Origin: Sulfitobacter delicatus
GTDB lineage: Bacteria > Pseudomonadota > Alphaproteobacteria > Rhodobacterales > Rhodobacteraceae
DNA: 64,000 bases
Reading direction: 5' to 3'
Assembly: GCF_900102535.1 (NCBI RefSeq)
Contig: NZ_FNBP01000003.1
Coordinates: 62,001-126,000, forward strand
In this document: positions 42,627-51,892 of the stretch, piece after piece
Numbering within the stretch: position 1 is the stretch's first letter
Layout of the letters: each line of letters opens with the position of its first letter
The notes under the pieces: generated by a model
What the model was told of the DNA's origin: nothing
Databases searched by the model: none
Seen by the model: only the letters and a program-made list of their open reading frames with translations
Made by a program: the position numbers and the translations under genes

Positions 42627-43181
42627 ATGAAAAACTCCGTTCGAACTTCTCTGGTCGCACTGATGACAGTGGCAACGATAGGCATCGCTGGTCCGAGCAT
42701 CGCAGGGCCAGAGGACAAATCTGCTTTTGATCCGGTCCAATACGAGGCCCAGAATGTTGTCTATGATTGGAACTATCCAACGCCAGAAACGGGCCTGCGT
42801 GCTTTAGGGTTTGTGCGTAATCACATTAAAGCGATGCAGGAGTTTGGCGATCTGGAAAACTCGAATATCGTGATCGTCGCTCACGGCAATGACTTGCATG
42901 CCTTCTCGCGGCTCAATAGCGAAGCCTACCCAGACGCGTACGCGCAGTTGAAAGAACTTACTGATTTGGGAGTAGAGATTCACGTTTGCCGCAACGCTGC
43001 CCGTGGCCGCGGTTACGCGCCAGAAGACTTCTATGATATCATCAAGGTGGTTCCGGCAGCGGTGATCGATATCGCGAAATACGGCAATCTTGGCTACAGT
43101 TACATGTATCCCGAATTGTTCCCCCGCATGACCCGCGAGGATATTATTGCCAAACATCCTGAAGTAACGATGGACGAATAG
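42627..43181 (+). CDS. Secreted DsrE-family protein
   Basis: This 184-residue protein has a signal peptide (MKNSVRTSLVALMTVATIGIAGPSIA). The mature part has the DsrE fold: NIVIVAHGNDLHAFSRLNSEAY, LGVEIHVCRNAARGRGY and DFYDIIKVVPAAVIDIAKYGNLGYSYMYP. The Cys in VCRN is the usual active-site position of DsrE/YchN proteins. Export of a DsrE protein suggests a role in periplasmic sulphur transfer or redox. The frame begins with a TTG, but the ATG at 42627 is preferred. Confidence 0.85.
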   Translation: MKNSVRTSLVALMTVATIGIAGPSIAGPEDKSAFDPVQYEAQNVVYDWNYPTPETGLRALGFVRNHIKAMQEFGDLENSNIVIVAHGNDLHAFSRLNSEAYPDAYAQLKELTDLGVEIHVCRNAARGRGYAPEDFYDIIKVVPAAVIDIAKYGNLGYSYMYPELFPRMTREDIIAKHPEVTMDE

Positions 43182-43261
43182 TCCCGCGAGGCGCAGCGTG
43201 AACAAGGCGCTGCGCCTCACTTATCTTACGGTCTTAAGGAAGACCAACTGATGTAGGTACG

Positions 43262-44623
43262 TCATACCTGCCTGTAGGGGGTCTCAAGGGTATAAGTCAG
43301 CCCCGTCGGCGCGAAGTCGAGGTTGGCGGTGCCGCCGAGTTCCGAGGCCACCAGGCGCTTTACCAGCTTGGAGCCAAAGCCCACGTTGCGGGTTTTCTCT
43401 TCTAATGGCGGACCGCCGCTTTCTTCCCAGACCAACCGAAAACGCTGGTTTTCGCTTTCCCCCATAAGGGTCCAATGCAACCGCACGCGACCCGCGTCGC
43501 TTGTCAGCGCGCCGTATTTCATCGCATTGGTCATGAGTTCAAAAAGGGCCAGCGCCAACATCGCCACGCTCTCGGGGGAGAAGACGACGTCCGGCCCTTC
43601 GAGATCGAACTGGGTTTCTACGCCAGAATCCTCCGCCGTCAGCTTGGCAACCTCGCGAATGCTGGTGCTGCGCCATTTGTTTGACACCAGAAGATCATGC
43701 GCCTTGGCCATGGACTGCAGCCGGGCCATGAAACGGTCGGTTTCTTCAGCCGACGCATCCGAGCGGAATGTTTGCCGTGCGATGCCCGAGACCACGGCAA
43801 GGTTGTTTTTGACCCGGTGGTTCAGCTCTTGCAATGTGATCTTGAGCTGACGATCCGTTTGCACTCGTTGGGTGATATCGCGCATCAGCAGGGAAAAATC
43901 CGGTTCGGGGATCCGCACGCCGGGTTCTGTGATCGGGGTCAGCGATATTGACAGATGTTTGCCGTCCGGTGTTTCCGCGTCAAAGAACTCTGGCGCCGCG
44001 CCGTCGAGCGCTTGGGGCAGCACATCGGCCAGCCAGTCCGCCTCGCCCAGCAGGGGGACCAACTCGGTCACCGGACGCCCGGTCGCGGTGCTGGCGTCAA
44101 AGCCGAACATCGCTGCTGCACGCGGGTTGAAGTTCTTGGCCCGCCCTGAGGAATCGATGCGGAAGATCGCCACTTGGGCCGAGCGGATTACCGCGGCCAG
44201 TTCTTCGGCATCATCGCGGGCGCGCCGCAAGTCGGCTTCATACATCGCCCGCTCGGTCGCGTCGAAAATATTGAAAACGATCCGAGCCTTAGGGCCATCG
44301 TCCGCCGGATGGCGGCTGGCGTTCAGCAGGATCGGGAAGCGGTCTTCGCCCTTGGGCGCCAAACGGCAGAGGATCTCACGGGCAAAGCCCTGTAGCAGGA
44401 TCATCGGCATGATATGCGTGTCGAAAAACACCCGCCCCGGCACATCGAGAAGATGCGACAAGCGCTGGCCGACAAGGTCGTCAGGCGGGCAACCGGCCCA
44501 GTCTGCGAAGCGGCTGTTGCAATAGGTGATTTTAGCATTGTGGTCGGTCACCACAAAACCACTGTCGGCCCGGTCGATCAGTAGCTGTGCATCTTCCGCA
44601 GCGAGAATAGGGGGCGGCGCCAA
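43262..44623 (-). CDS. PAS-domain histidine kinase of the HWE family
   Basis: This 453-residue soluble kinase has two PAS domains (about 10-120 and 130-245: LLIDRADSGFVVTDHNAKITYCNSRF; VAIFRIDSSGRAKNFNPRAAAMFGF). The HWE catalytic part has the phosphoacceptor LNHRVKNNLAVVSG and the WEESGGPP motif near the end, with an N-box FELMTNAMKYGAL. HWE kinases feed the PhyR-NepR-EcfG general stress response. The start is TTG at 44623, only four bases after the stop of the RsbQ-like hydrolase. No partner regulator is in the window. Confidence 0.9.
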   Translation of the reverse strand: MAPPPILAAEDAQLLIDRADSGFVVTDHNAKITYCNSRFADWAGCPPDDLVGQRLSHLLDVPGRVFFDTHIMPMILLQGFAREILCRLAPKGEDRFPILLNASRHPADDGPKARIVFNIFDATERAMYEADLRRARDDAEELAAVIRSAQVAIFRIDSSGRAKNFNPRAAAMFGFDASTATGRPVTELVPLLGEADWLADVLPQALDGAAPEFFDAETPDGKHLSISLTPITEPGVRIPEPDFSLLMRDITQRVQTDRQLKITLQELNHRVKNNLAVVSGIARQTFRSDASAEETDRFMARLQSMAKAHDLLVSNKWRSTSIREVAKLTAEDSGVETQFDLEGPDVVFSPESVAMLALALFELMTNAMKYGALTSDAGRVRLHWTLMGESENQRFRLVWEESGGPPLEEKTRNVGFGSKLVKRLVASELGGTANLDFAPTGLTYTLETPYRQV

Positions 44624-44627
44624 GGGC

Positions 44628-45428
44628 TCAGTCGCTCTCGCTAAGGTAACGTTTGATTTCGCGGATGGTTTTTTGCGGCGCGGTCATATGCGGGCAATGG
44701 CCCACTGCTTCGACCACCCGCAAGGTCGCGCCGGTCATCGTGCCATACATCCAGTCGCCCACCGCCACGGGGGCAACGGCGTCGTCGTCGCATTGCAAGA
44801 TGAGCGTGGGCGTCGTGATCCGTTCCATATCCGCGCGGCGGTCGGACAGGAATGTGACCCGGCCAAAGTGACGCGCGATGTCGGGGTTGGTGCGGCAAAA
44901 GCTCTGGGTCAGCATGCGCGAGGCATCGCCTTCGGCAGGCTCGCCCGCGATCGTGGGGGCCAATTGTTCGGCCCAGCCGAGGTAGTTCTCTTGCATGAAG
45001 TCGATGACCTGCAAAAGATCGTCCTTCTCGAACCCGCCGTTGTATTCCCCGTCATTCAAAAAACAGGGCGAGGGGGAGACCATGATCACCCGTTCAAAGC
45101 GGCCCGGGTTGTCAGCAGCCGCGATCCCCGCCGTAATGGCAGAGACCGAGTGACCGACAACAATGGGTTTTTCCAACTCCAACGCATCGCAAATCTCCAC
45201 CAGATCTTGCGCATGGGCCGAAAGGTCGCTGTAGCGCTCGAAATCATAGGCGGAGAGATCGGATTGCCCGGCCCCGGTCAGGTCAAAAAGTACCACGCGG
45301 TAGTCGTCTTCAAAAGCCGGAGCCACGAAGCGCCACATGGTTTGGTCACAGCCAAAACCGTGGGCAAAGACAATCGCCTTCTGCCCCGTTCCCGAAACCT
45401 TTACATTATTTCGTTCTAGCACAGACAT
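44628..45428 (-). CDS. RsbQ-like alpha/beta hydrolase
   Basis: This 266-residue hydrolase resembles RsbQ, the small-ligand sensor of the Bacillus stress pathway. The opening FAHGFGCDQTMWRFVAP, the D-L-T-G-A-G-Q-S-D segment, GHSVSAI with the nucleophile Ser94, CDDDAVAPV (Asp) and AVGHCPHM (His) complete the triad. Proteins of this type are also related to strigolactone and karrikin receptors. It is the first gene of the pair with the HWE kinase (stop to start, four bases). MVA before the ATG at 45428 is in frame but unsupported. Confidence 0.87.
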   Translation of the reverse strand: MSVLERNNVKVSGTGQKAIVFAHGFGCDQTMWRFVAPAFEDDYRVVLFDLTGAGQSDLSAYDFERYSDLSAHAQDLVEICDALELEKPIVVGHSVSAITAGIAAADNPGRFERVIMVSPSPCFLNDGEYNGGFEKDDLLQVIDFMQENYLGWAEQLAPTIAGEPAEGDASRMLTQSFCRTNPDIARHFGRVTFLSDRRADMERITTPTLILQCDDDAVAPVAVGDWMYGTMTGATLRVVEAVGHCPHMTAPQKTIREIKRYLSESD

Positions 45429-45475
45429 TGCGACCAATCCCCCGGATGATTTGTGCCGACCATGTCAGTTTAGCG

Positions 45476-47293
45476 TTATTCCATTGCCTCTAACTCGTCA
45501 ATCATGCCGGAGATCATGCTCAGCCCCTTATCCCAGAACGCGGGGTCCGAGGCATCGAGCCCGAAGGGGGCCAGAAGTTCTTTGTGGTGCTTCGAGCCGC
45601 CCGCTTTCAGCATTTCGAAATACTTGTCCTCAAAGCCTTCTTCGCCCTCGGCATAGACCGCATAGAGCGCATTCACCAAACCGTCGCCAAAGGCATAGGC
45701 GTAGACGTAGAAGGGCGAGTGGACGAAATGGGGGATATAGGCCCAGAAGGTCTCGTAGCCGTCCATATACTCAAACGCAGGTCCAAGGCTCTCGGCTTGA
45801 ACGCTCATCCAAAGCGCGTTGATGTCGTCGGGCGTCAACTCGCCGCCTTTGCGGGCGTCGTGGAGTTTGCACTCGAAGTCATAGAACGCGATCTGGCGCA
45901 CGACCGTGTTGATCATGTCCTCAACCTTGCCCGCCAGCAGCACCTTGCGCTCGGCCTGGGTCTTGGCCTTGTCGAGCATCTTGCGGAAGGTGAGCATCTC
46001 GCCAAAGACCGAAGCCGTCTCGGCCAAGGTCAGCGGGGTCGAGGACAGCATCTCGCCCTGCTCGGCGGCCAGCACTTGGTGCACGCCGTGGCCCAACTCA
46101 TGCGCCAGCGTCATCACGTCACGCGGTTTTCCGAGGTAGTTCAGCATCACATAGGGGTGGACGTTGGTCACGGTCGGATGCGCAAAGGCGCCCGGAGCCT
46201 TGCCCGGTTTCACGCCCGCGTCGATCCAGCCCTTGGTGAAGAACGGCTTCGCCAACTCGCCCATGCGCGGATCAAAGGCGGTATAGGCCTCCATCACGGT
46301 CTCTTCGGCCTGCGCCCAATCGACGACCTTGGGGTCTTCCATCGGCAGCGGCGCGTTGCGGTCCCAGACCTGCATCACGTCAAGGCCGAGCCATTTGCGC
46401 TTCAACTCGTAGTAGCGGTGGCTGAGCTTCGGGTAGGCCTCGACCACCGCGTTGCGCAGGGCTTCGACGACTTCCGGCTCGACGTGGTTGGAAAGGTGCC
46501 GCCCGGTCTGCGGCGTCTCCATCCCGCGCCAGCGGTCCATGACCTCTTTCTCTTTCACCTGCGTGTTGTGTACGCGGGCAAAGGTGCGGATGTTCGCGCC
46601 CAAAACCTCGGCCAATTCGCGCGCGCCTGCTTCACGCTTAGCGCGGTCGGGGTCGGTAAGCAGGTTCAGTGTGCCTTCGATGTTGAGCGTCTCGCCATCG
46701 ACCTCAAACTCCAGCCCTGCGATGGTTTCGTCAAACATCCGCTCCCAAGCATCACCCACAACACCGAGATCGTGGAGGAACTTCTCCATCTCATCGGACA
46801 GTTGATAGGGTTTCATCGACCGGATGCGGTCGAACACAGGCTTGTAGCGCGCCAGATCGGGGTCTTGGTTCAACAGATCGGCGAGGTGATCGTCCGGCAG
46901 TTTGTTCAGTTCCAGCGTGAAAAACACCAGCGGCGTGGTGTAATCGGTGATCTTTTCCTGCATGTCGGACATGAACTTGGCCCGGCCAGAGTCCGTCGTC
47001 AGCTGGTAATAGCGCAGCCCTGCAAAGGACATGATGCGCCCCGCGACTTCATTGATCTTTTCATTGCGCAGCACACAGTCGAGCAGACCCTTGGCGTCCA
47101 GCGCTGCCAGCTTGCCTTCGTAGTCAGTTGCAAAGCTCGCGCAGGCCTCCTCCAACCAATCCAGATCGCGCTTCAGTTCCGCCGCATCTTCGCTGGTGTA
47201 GAGATCGCTCAAGTCCCATTCCGGCAGGTTGCCAAGGTCTTTGCCCCCGGCACTGGCATTGGCGTCGCGAAGCGGGAAGGGAAGCTGAAACAT
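45476..47293 (-). CDS. pepF: Oligoendopeptidase F (M3 metallopeptidase)
   Basis: This 605-residue zinc peptidase has the M3 motif HELGHGVH in LAHELGHGVHQVLAAEQG, with a further Glu ligand in SVFGEMLTF downstream. PEVVEALRNAV and ISMKPYQLSDEMEKFLHDLGV are typical of the PepF branch. It hydrolyses short peptides in the cytoplasm. The ATG at 47293 follows AGAGGT. It lies 56 bases downstream of the DNA ligase gene on the same strand and could be in its transcript. Confidence 0.95.
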   Translation of the reverse strand: MFQLPFPLRDANASAGGKDLGNLPEWDLSDLYTSEDAAELKRDLDWLEEACASFATDYEGKLAALDAKGLLDCVLRNEKINEVAGRIMSFAGLRYYQLTTDSGRAKFMSDMQEKITDYTTPLVFFTLELNKLPDDHLADLLNQDPDLARYKPVFDRIRSMKPYQLSDEMEKFLHDLGVVGDAWERMFDETIAGLEFEVDGETLNIEGTLNLLTDPDRAKREAGARELAEVLGANIRTFARVHNTQVKEKEVMDRWRGMETPQTGRHLSNHVEPEVVEALRNAVVEAYPKLSHRYYELKRKWLGLDVMQVWDRNAPLPMEDPKVVDWAQAEETVMEAYTAFDPRMGELAKPFFTKGWIDAGVKPGKAPGAFAHPTVTNVHPYVMLNYLGKPRDVMTLAHELGHGVHQVLAAEQGEMLSSTPLTLAETASVFGEMLTFRKMLDKAKTQAERKVLLAGKVEDMINTVVRQIAFYDFECKLHDARKGGELTPDDINALWMSVQAESLGPAFEYMDGYETFWAYIPHFVHSPFYVYAYAFGDGLVNALYAVYAEGEEGFEDKYFEMLKAGGSKHHKELLAPFGLDASDPAFWDKGLSMISGMIDELEAME

Positions 47294-47349
47294 CGGTGTA
47301 CCTCTTTTGCGTTTCGTCACATCTATGCGTCCCGGCGGGCAGGGACAAG

Positions 47350-48948
47350 CTACCCGTAGATGCGCAGCATTTCTTTCAGGTCATCCAGCGTGTTTGCCTC
47401 CTGCAACGGCTTGTCCTTGCGCCAGCGCAGCATGCGCGGAAAGCGCAGGGCCACACCGGATTTATGGCGCGGGCTGGGCTGGATGCCCTCGAAGGCGATC
47501 TCGAAAACATGATGCGGGGTCACCTGCCGGACCGGGCCAAATCGTTGCAGCGTGTTCTTGCGCACCCAAGCGGTGATGGAGCGGAACTCGGCGTCCGTGA
47601 GGCCGGAGTAGGCCTTGGTGAAGGGCACCAGATCATTGCCGTTCCAGACCGCAAAGGTGAAATCGGTGAAAAGGTTGGCGCGGCGGCCCGAGCCCGATTG
47701 CGCATAGATCATCACCGCGTCGATGGTCAGCGGGTCGAGCTTCCATTTCCACCAGTCGCCCTTTTTGCGGCCCGAGAGATACGGGCTGTCGGCGCGTTTC
47801 AGCATTAGCCCTTCGGCCTGCGCCTCGCGTGCGGTTTCGCGCAGCGCGGCCAGTTCGGACCAATCGGTGAACCGGTGCTGCGGCGACAGGCGGATCGGCG
47901 CGTCTGCGGGCAGGTCTGCGCTGGCTTCTTCCAGCAGGGCGCGGCGCTCGGCGAAGGGGCGGTGGCGGATGTCTTCGCCCTGCCATTCAAGCATGTCATA
48001 GGCGTGCAGGATCACGGGCGCTTCGGCGAGCAGCTTTTTCGGCACGGTCTTGCGGCCAATGCGGGCTTGCAGCGCGTTGAAGGACGAGGGGAAATCGGCT
48101 CCCGGTTGCCAGACCAGCAGTTCCCCATCAAGCACCGTGCCAGGGGGCATATGGTCCGCTGCGCGGGCGAGTTCGGGGAAACGGTCGGTCATCAGTTCCT
48201 CGCCACGTGACCAGACGAAGTAATCGCCATCGCGCAGGATCAACTGGCCCCGGATGCCGTCCCATTTCCACTCCGCGCGCCATTCGGTCGGATCGCCCAA
48301 GGCCTCCGGCCCGTCCTCTAGTGCATAGGCGAGGTAGAAGGGGTAGGGGCGCGAGGCGTCGGCGCTGGCGTCTTCGGCCTCGATCAGGCTGTGCCATGTC
48401 ACGTCGTCGGGGTGCCAATTGCCCATGAGGCGATGCGCCATTTCGGGTTCTGGCTTGCCGGTGGCGCGGGACAGGGCGCGGGTCATGAGTTTCTGGCTGA
48501 TGCCGATGCGAAAGCCGCCGGTGATGAGTTTGTTGAACAAGAACCGCTCAGTGCCGCCAAGCTGTTGCCAAGCCGAAAGGACAAAGGATTTGCGCGCCGC
48601 GTCGTCTTCCTCCTTCAACCCGCGCAGGGCGTTGATCCATGAGGTGAGCGTGCCGGTGTCGTCGCTGTCGACCGGGGGCAGGACCAGCGCGATTGTCTCG
48701 GCCAAGTCACCGACGATGGCGTAGCTGTCCTCGAAAAGCCAAAGCGGCACGCCGGAGGCTTCGGAAGCCCATTCCCGCAGTTTGGTCGTGGTCACGGCGC
48801 GTTTTGGGCGGCGGCCTGAGAAGAGAGCGACGGTCCAAAGGCGGTCGGTCTCCTCGGCCGTGGTGAAATACTCGGCCAAGGACGCGATCTTGATCGTGGT
48901 TTTGGTGGTCTGGTCGACGGCGTTAAAGAGGGCGGCAAAATCTTTCAT
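47350..48948 (-). CDS. ATP-dependent DNA ligase (repair type, cisplatin-response-like)
   Basis: This 532-residue ligase has the nucleotidyltransferase motif I EWKWDGIRGQLI, whose Lys is adenylated, motif III VLDGELLVWQPG, motif IV AEGLMLKRADSPYLSGRKKGDWWKWKLDPL (motifs IV and V), and an OB-fold at the C-terminus. It belongs to the multidomain bacterial ATP ligases found with an exonuclease, a DEXH helicase and PdeM. Its start overlaps the exonuclease stop by four bases. The helicase and PdeM genes are not adjacent here. Confidence 0.93.
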   Translation of the reverse strand: MKDFAALFNAVDQTTKTTIKIASLAEYFTTAEETDRLWTVALFSGRRPKRAVTTTKLREWASEASGVPLWLFEDSYAIVGDLAETIALVLPPVDSDDTGTLTSWINALRGLKEEDDAARKSFVLSAWQQLGGTERFLFNKLITGGFRIGISQKLMTRALSRATGKPEPEMAHRLMGNWHPDDVTWHSLIEAEDASADASRPYPFYLAYALEDGPEALGDPTEWRAEWKWDGIRGQLILRDGDYFVWSRGEELMTDRFPELARAADHMPPGTVLDGELLVWQPGADFPSSFNALQARIGRKTVPKKLLAEAPVILHAYDMLEWQGEDIRHRPFAERRALLEEASADLPADAPIRLSPQHRFTDWSELAALRETAREAQAEGLMLKRADSPYLSGRKKGDWWKWKLDPLTIDAVMIYAQSGSGRRANLFTDFTFAVWNGNDLVPFTKAYSGLTDAEFRSITAWVRKNTLQRFGPVRQVTPHHVFEIAFEGIQPSPRHKSGVALRFPRMLRWRKDKPLQEANTLDDLKEMLRIYG

Positions 48949-49949
48949 TCGCTGTCGCCTCCGTCACTGTCGAACTGGGTCGGCACGACCTGTGCGTTCC
49001 AGCCTTGATCGTTAAGGTATCGCGTGAAGATATCCGTGTAACCATGCGTGACATATATGTTTTCTGCGCCCGTCTCGCGGATCGCCCAGAGCAGCCCATC
49101 CCAGTCCGCATGGTCGGAAATGACAAACCCCCGGTCCCCCGCACGCCGCCTGCGCACTCCGCGCAGGGCCATCCAGCCCGAGGCAAAGGCACTCTCCTGC
49201 GCGCCAAAGCGGCGCGCCCATTGGCTGCCGAGCGCGGAGGGCGGGGCCAGCACCAGCGCGCCGGGGTGGTCTTTGGGGTTGAGTTCAGGCGTGACCAGTG
49301 TGGTATCGGGCAGGGTGATGCCTTGGCCGCGCAGCACGGCATTGGTGTTTTCCACCGCCGTATGGGTCAAGATCGGCCCGACCTCGGGGGCGAGCATTGA
49401 CAGCAGACGTTGCGCCTTGCCCAGTGAGTATGCCCCAAGGAAAGCCGTCTTGCCCTCGGCGGCGCATCTGGCCCACCAAGCATTGAGGTCCGCGGCGACA
49501 TCCGCCTGCGGAGCCCAACGAAAGACCGGCAGGCCAAAGGTGCTCTCGGTGATGAAATGGTGGCATTTGACCGGCTCGAAAGGCTCGGACATGCCGTCGT
49601 CGATCACCTTGTAATCCCCCGACGCGACCCAAACCTCGCCCGCGACCTCGACCCGTATCTGCGCGCTGCCGGGCACATGGCCCGCGGGGTGGTAGGACAC
49701 GGTGGCGCCGCCGATCTGCCGCTGTTCGCCATAGGCGATGCCCTCGGCGTCGATCTCGCCCAACCGGTGGCGCATGACGGGCAGGGCGGCATCCGTGGCG
49801 AGGTAGCTGCCCATGCCGTCGCGGGCGTGGTCGGCATGGCCATGGGTGATCAGCGCCCGCGCAACGGGGCGCCACGGATCGATGTAAAAATCCCCGGCGG
49901 CACAATAGATGCCGTTTTCGGTGAAGGTGAGGACGGGTGCGCGTGTCAT
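48945..49949 (-). CDS. Ligase-associated DNA 3'-5' exonuclease (metallo-beta-lactamase fold)
   Basis: This 334-residue protein is of the beta-CASP/metallo-beta-lactamase type (CPSF-like), with the metal motif HGHADHARDG, further ligands in HPAGHVPGSAQIRV, and SDHADWDGL near the end. It is the conserved partner of the ATP ligase gene, here overlapping by four bases. The pair would process and seal DNA ends. The start at 49949 fits the family (MTRAPVLTFTENGIYCAAGDFYIDPWRPV). An upstream in-frame ATG is unlikely. Confidence 0.93.
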   Translation of the reverse strand: MTRAPVLTFTENGIYCAAGDFYIDPWRPVARALITHGHADHARDGMGSYLATDAALPVMRHRLGEIDAEGIAYGEQRQIGGATVSYHPAGHVPGSAQIRVEVAGEVWVASGDYKVIDDGMSEPFEPVKCHHFITESTFGLPVFRWAPQADVAADLNAWWARCAAEGKTAFLGAYSLGKAQRLLSMLAPEVGPILTHTAVENTNAVLRGQGITLPDTTLVTPELNPKDHPGALVLAPPSALGSQWARRFGAQESAFASGWMALRGVRRRRAGDRGFVISDHADWDGLLWAIRETGAENIYVTHGYTDIFTRYLNDQGWNAQVVPTQFDSDGGDSE

Positions 49950-50007
49950 CCTGAGCAATCTAGGCGGCGCGCGGCGATTGCACAGGAAATAAGTCTGGGG
50001 AGGGCAG

Positions 50008-50955
50008 TTAGCTCGTGACGCTGCCCAAGTAGAGCTTTTCCAGACTGTCAAAGATCGGGCCGCGCAGTTCGGGGACCTCCAGGAGCACCTCATGCTCACC
50101 GCCCTCGACGATCTCTAGCCGCCCGCCTTTCCAGTCCGCCATCCGTTGATGCACGCGGGGCGTGGCGACGATGCGTTCGTTGCTGCCGAGGAAGGTGACG
50201 CAGGGCATGCTTGGCGCCGAGCGGCTCGCGAGATGTTTGGTCTCGGCCAGTGCTTCGCGCAGCCAGACAAAGCTGGGGCCGCCTAGGCTGAGCTCTGGAT
50301 GGGCCGCCAATTGGTCGCGCATCATATCGTACATCTGTTGGTCAGTGGTTAGCAGGTTGTCCTCGAAGGGGGCGATGACCGGGTAGGGCTCGATCTTGGT
50401 GCCCGGCGGGAGGCGGTGGCCCTGACCTACACGCGGCATCATCTGCGCCAAGGACCACGCAACAGCGCGCAACTGCGGTGCGACATAGATGCCCCACATC
50501 GGCCCGGTAAAGGCGGCGGCCTGCACCGGCAGCCCCTCCATCACGGCGCGGAGCCCGATGCAGCCGCCCATGGAGTGGGCCAGCAGGAAATAGGGGCGCG
50601 GCAGGTTCAGGCTGCGGGCGGCGCGCAGCATAACGGCCACGTCTTTTTGATAATCGCCAAAGGCATCGACATGGCCGATCCGGGCGTCGGGCAACATCCG
50701 GTCAGACAAGCCCTGACCGCGCCAGTCGATCGCAAAGGTGGCCAGCCCGCGCCGCGCCAACTCGGCGGCGCAAAGCCCGTATTTCTCGATATATTCGGTC
50801 CGCCCGGGGAACAGCAGCACCGTGCCCCGCGCGCCTTCAAGCGGCCAATGACCCAGCCTGATCCGCTTGCCATCCGAGGCTTCGGCCCAATAGGCCGCGC
50901 CGCCCTCTGGACCGGGGGCGATGTCGGTGAAAAGCGGGGCCGGGTCGAGCTGCAT
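50008..50955 (-). CDS. Alpha/beta hydrolase (lysophospholipase-like)
   Basis: This 315-residue protein has the serine-hydrolase signature LLAHSMGGCIG (nucleophile Ser in GHSMG-type), FAIDWRGQGLSDR as the strand before the elbow, a lid region, and the C-terminal His in VEGGEHEVL. It groups with PldB-like lysophospholipases or monoglyceride lipases. A TTG-ATG pair lies at the start; the ATG at 50955 overlaps the SCP2 stop (TGATG). The substrate is unknown. Confidence 0.88.
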   Translation of the reverse strand: MQLDPAPLFTDIAPGPEGGAAYWAEASDGKRIRLGHWPLEGARGTVLLFPGRTEYIEKYGLCAAELARRGLATFAIDWRGQGLSDRMLPDARIGHVDAFGDYQKDVAVMLRAARSLNLPRPYFLLAHSMGGCIGLRAVMEGLPVQAAAFTGPMWGIYVAPQLRAVAWSLAQMMPRVGQGHRLPPGTKIEPYPVIAPFEDNLLTTDQQMYDMMRDQLAAHPELSLGGPSFVWLREALAETKHLASRSAPSMPCVTFLGSNERIVATPRVHQRMADWKGGRLEIVEGGEHEVLLEVPELRGPIFDSLEKLYLGSVTS

Positions 50956-51245
50956 CAACCGAGAACGGCGGCGAGTTTCATCGCCATGCCCATGTCGCCG
51001 TCGATCTTGAGCTTGCCGGTCATGAAAGCGGAGGTGGGGTTGGTGTCACCCTCAAGGATCGACTGGAAGGTTTCGGCATCGGCGCTGAGCGTCACGTCTG
51101 CTTCTTCATCAGCAGCGCGGGCACCTGTCTCGTCCATCATCACGGCGCCTTCACCTTCGATGTCGAACTTGGCCGTGCCGTCAAAATCGCTGCCGGACAG
51201 CTTTTCGTTCAACACCACAACCGCTTCGTTCACAATATCGCTCAT
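50955..51245 (-). CDS. SCP2 sterol-carrier-domain protein
   Basis: This 96-residue protein is a single SCP2 domain: VVVLNEKLSGSDFDGTAKFDIEGEGAVMMDETG, ADVTLSADAETFQSILEGDTNPTSAFMTGKLKIDGDMGMAMKLAAVL. It binds hydrophobic lipids. Its stop overlaps the start of the lysophospholipase-like gene by one base (TGATG), suggesting a lipid-handling pair. The ATG at 51245 gives the common length; the frame is open for eleven more codons. Confidence 0.9.
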   Translation of the reverse strand: MSDIVNEAVVVLNEKLSGSDFDGTAKFDIEGEGAVMMDETGARAADEEADVTLSADAETFQSILEGDTNPTSAFMTGKLKIDGDMGMAMKLAAVLG

Positions 51246-51319
51246 CGCTCGCCCTTTTTTGGCATTTGGCCCCGTCACGTCTGGAATTGCGGCGGCAGCC
51301 TGTTACATTCACTGTTGTT

Positions 51320-51877
51320 ATGCGCATCCCAACCGTCAACCTCAAACATACCGTTGCGGCAGTTGGCGGCTTTCTGTGGCTTACGGGTCTGGCAGGGGCC
51401 GAACCGGCGCCGCCTGAACTGATGGAAAAGCTGCGCGATGCCCCCGCTGCCGAAGCGCCGCGTATCGTTCATGAGATTGAGGCGCATTGGTCGCGCTCGG
51501 GCTCGGCGGCGATGGACCTGCTGCTGTCACGTGGGCGTGACGCGTTGGAGGCAGGCGACACGCAGCTGGCGATTGAGCATCTCACAGCGCTGACCGATCA
51601 TGCGCCGCAGTTCGCCGAAGGGTTCCACACGCGGGCGCAGGCGTTTTATCGGGCGGATTTATATGGCCCTGCGCTGGATGATCTGGAACGCACGCTGGCG
51701 CTGAACCCGACAAACTATAACGCGGTTTTCGGCCTTGCCGTGATGGTGCAGGAGTTTGGCGATCTGGGGCGCGCCGCGATCCTCTACCGTAAGGCACTCG
51801 CGCTGAACCCGCATCACGAAGATGCCCGCTCCGCGCTCGACGCGCTGCGCCGGGATGGCATCGGACGCGAGCTTTAA
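51320..51877 (+). CDS. Secreted or periplasmic TPR protein
   Basis: This 185-residue protein has a signal peptide (residues 1-30, with VAAVGGFLWLTGLAGAEPAPPE) and then TPR repeats: AMDLLLSRGRDALEAGDTQLAIEHLTALTDH, AEGFHTRAQAFYRADLYGPALDDLERTLALNP and NAVFGLAVMVQEFGDLGRAAILYRKALALNP. These are protein-interaction repeats. It is 15 bases upstream of the helicase gene. The binding partner is unknown. Confidence 0.87.
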   Translation: MRIPTVNLKHTVAAVGGFLWLTGLAGAEPAPPELMEKLRDAPAAEAPRIVHEIEAHWSRSGSAAMDLLLSRGRDALEAGDTQLAIEHLTALTDHAPQFAEGFHTRAQAFYRADLYGPALDDLERTLALNPTNYNAVFGLAVMVQEFGDLGRAAILYRKALALNPHHEDARSALDALRRDGIGREL

Positions 51878-51892
51878 TTCAAGGATACACAC

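Noticed and set aside
45584-47359. A long plus-strand open frame opposite pepF
   Set aside because: pepF has HELGHGVH and its usual length. The opposite frame is His/Val-rich low-information sequence and starts and stops without ribosome-binding signals.
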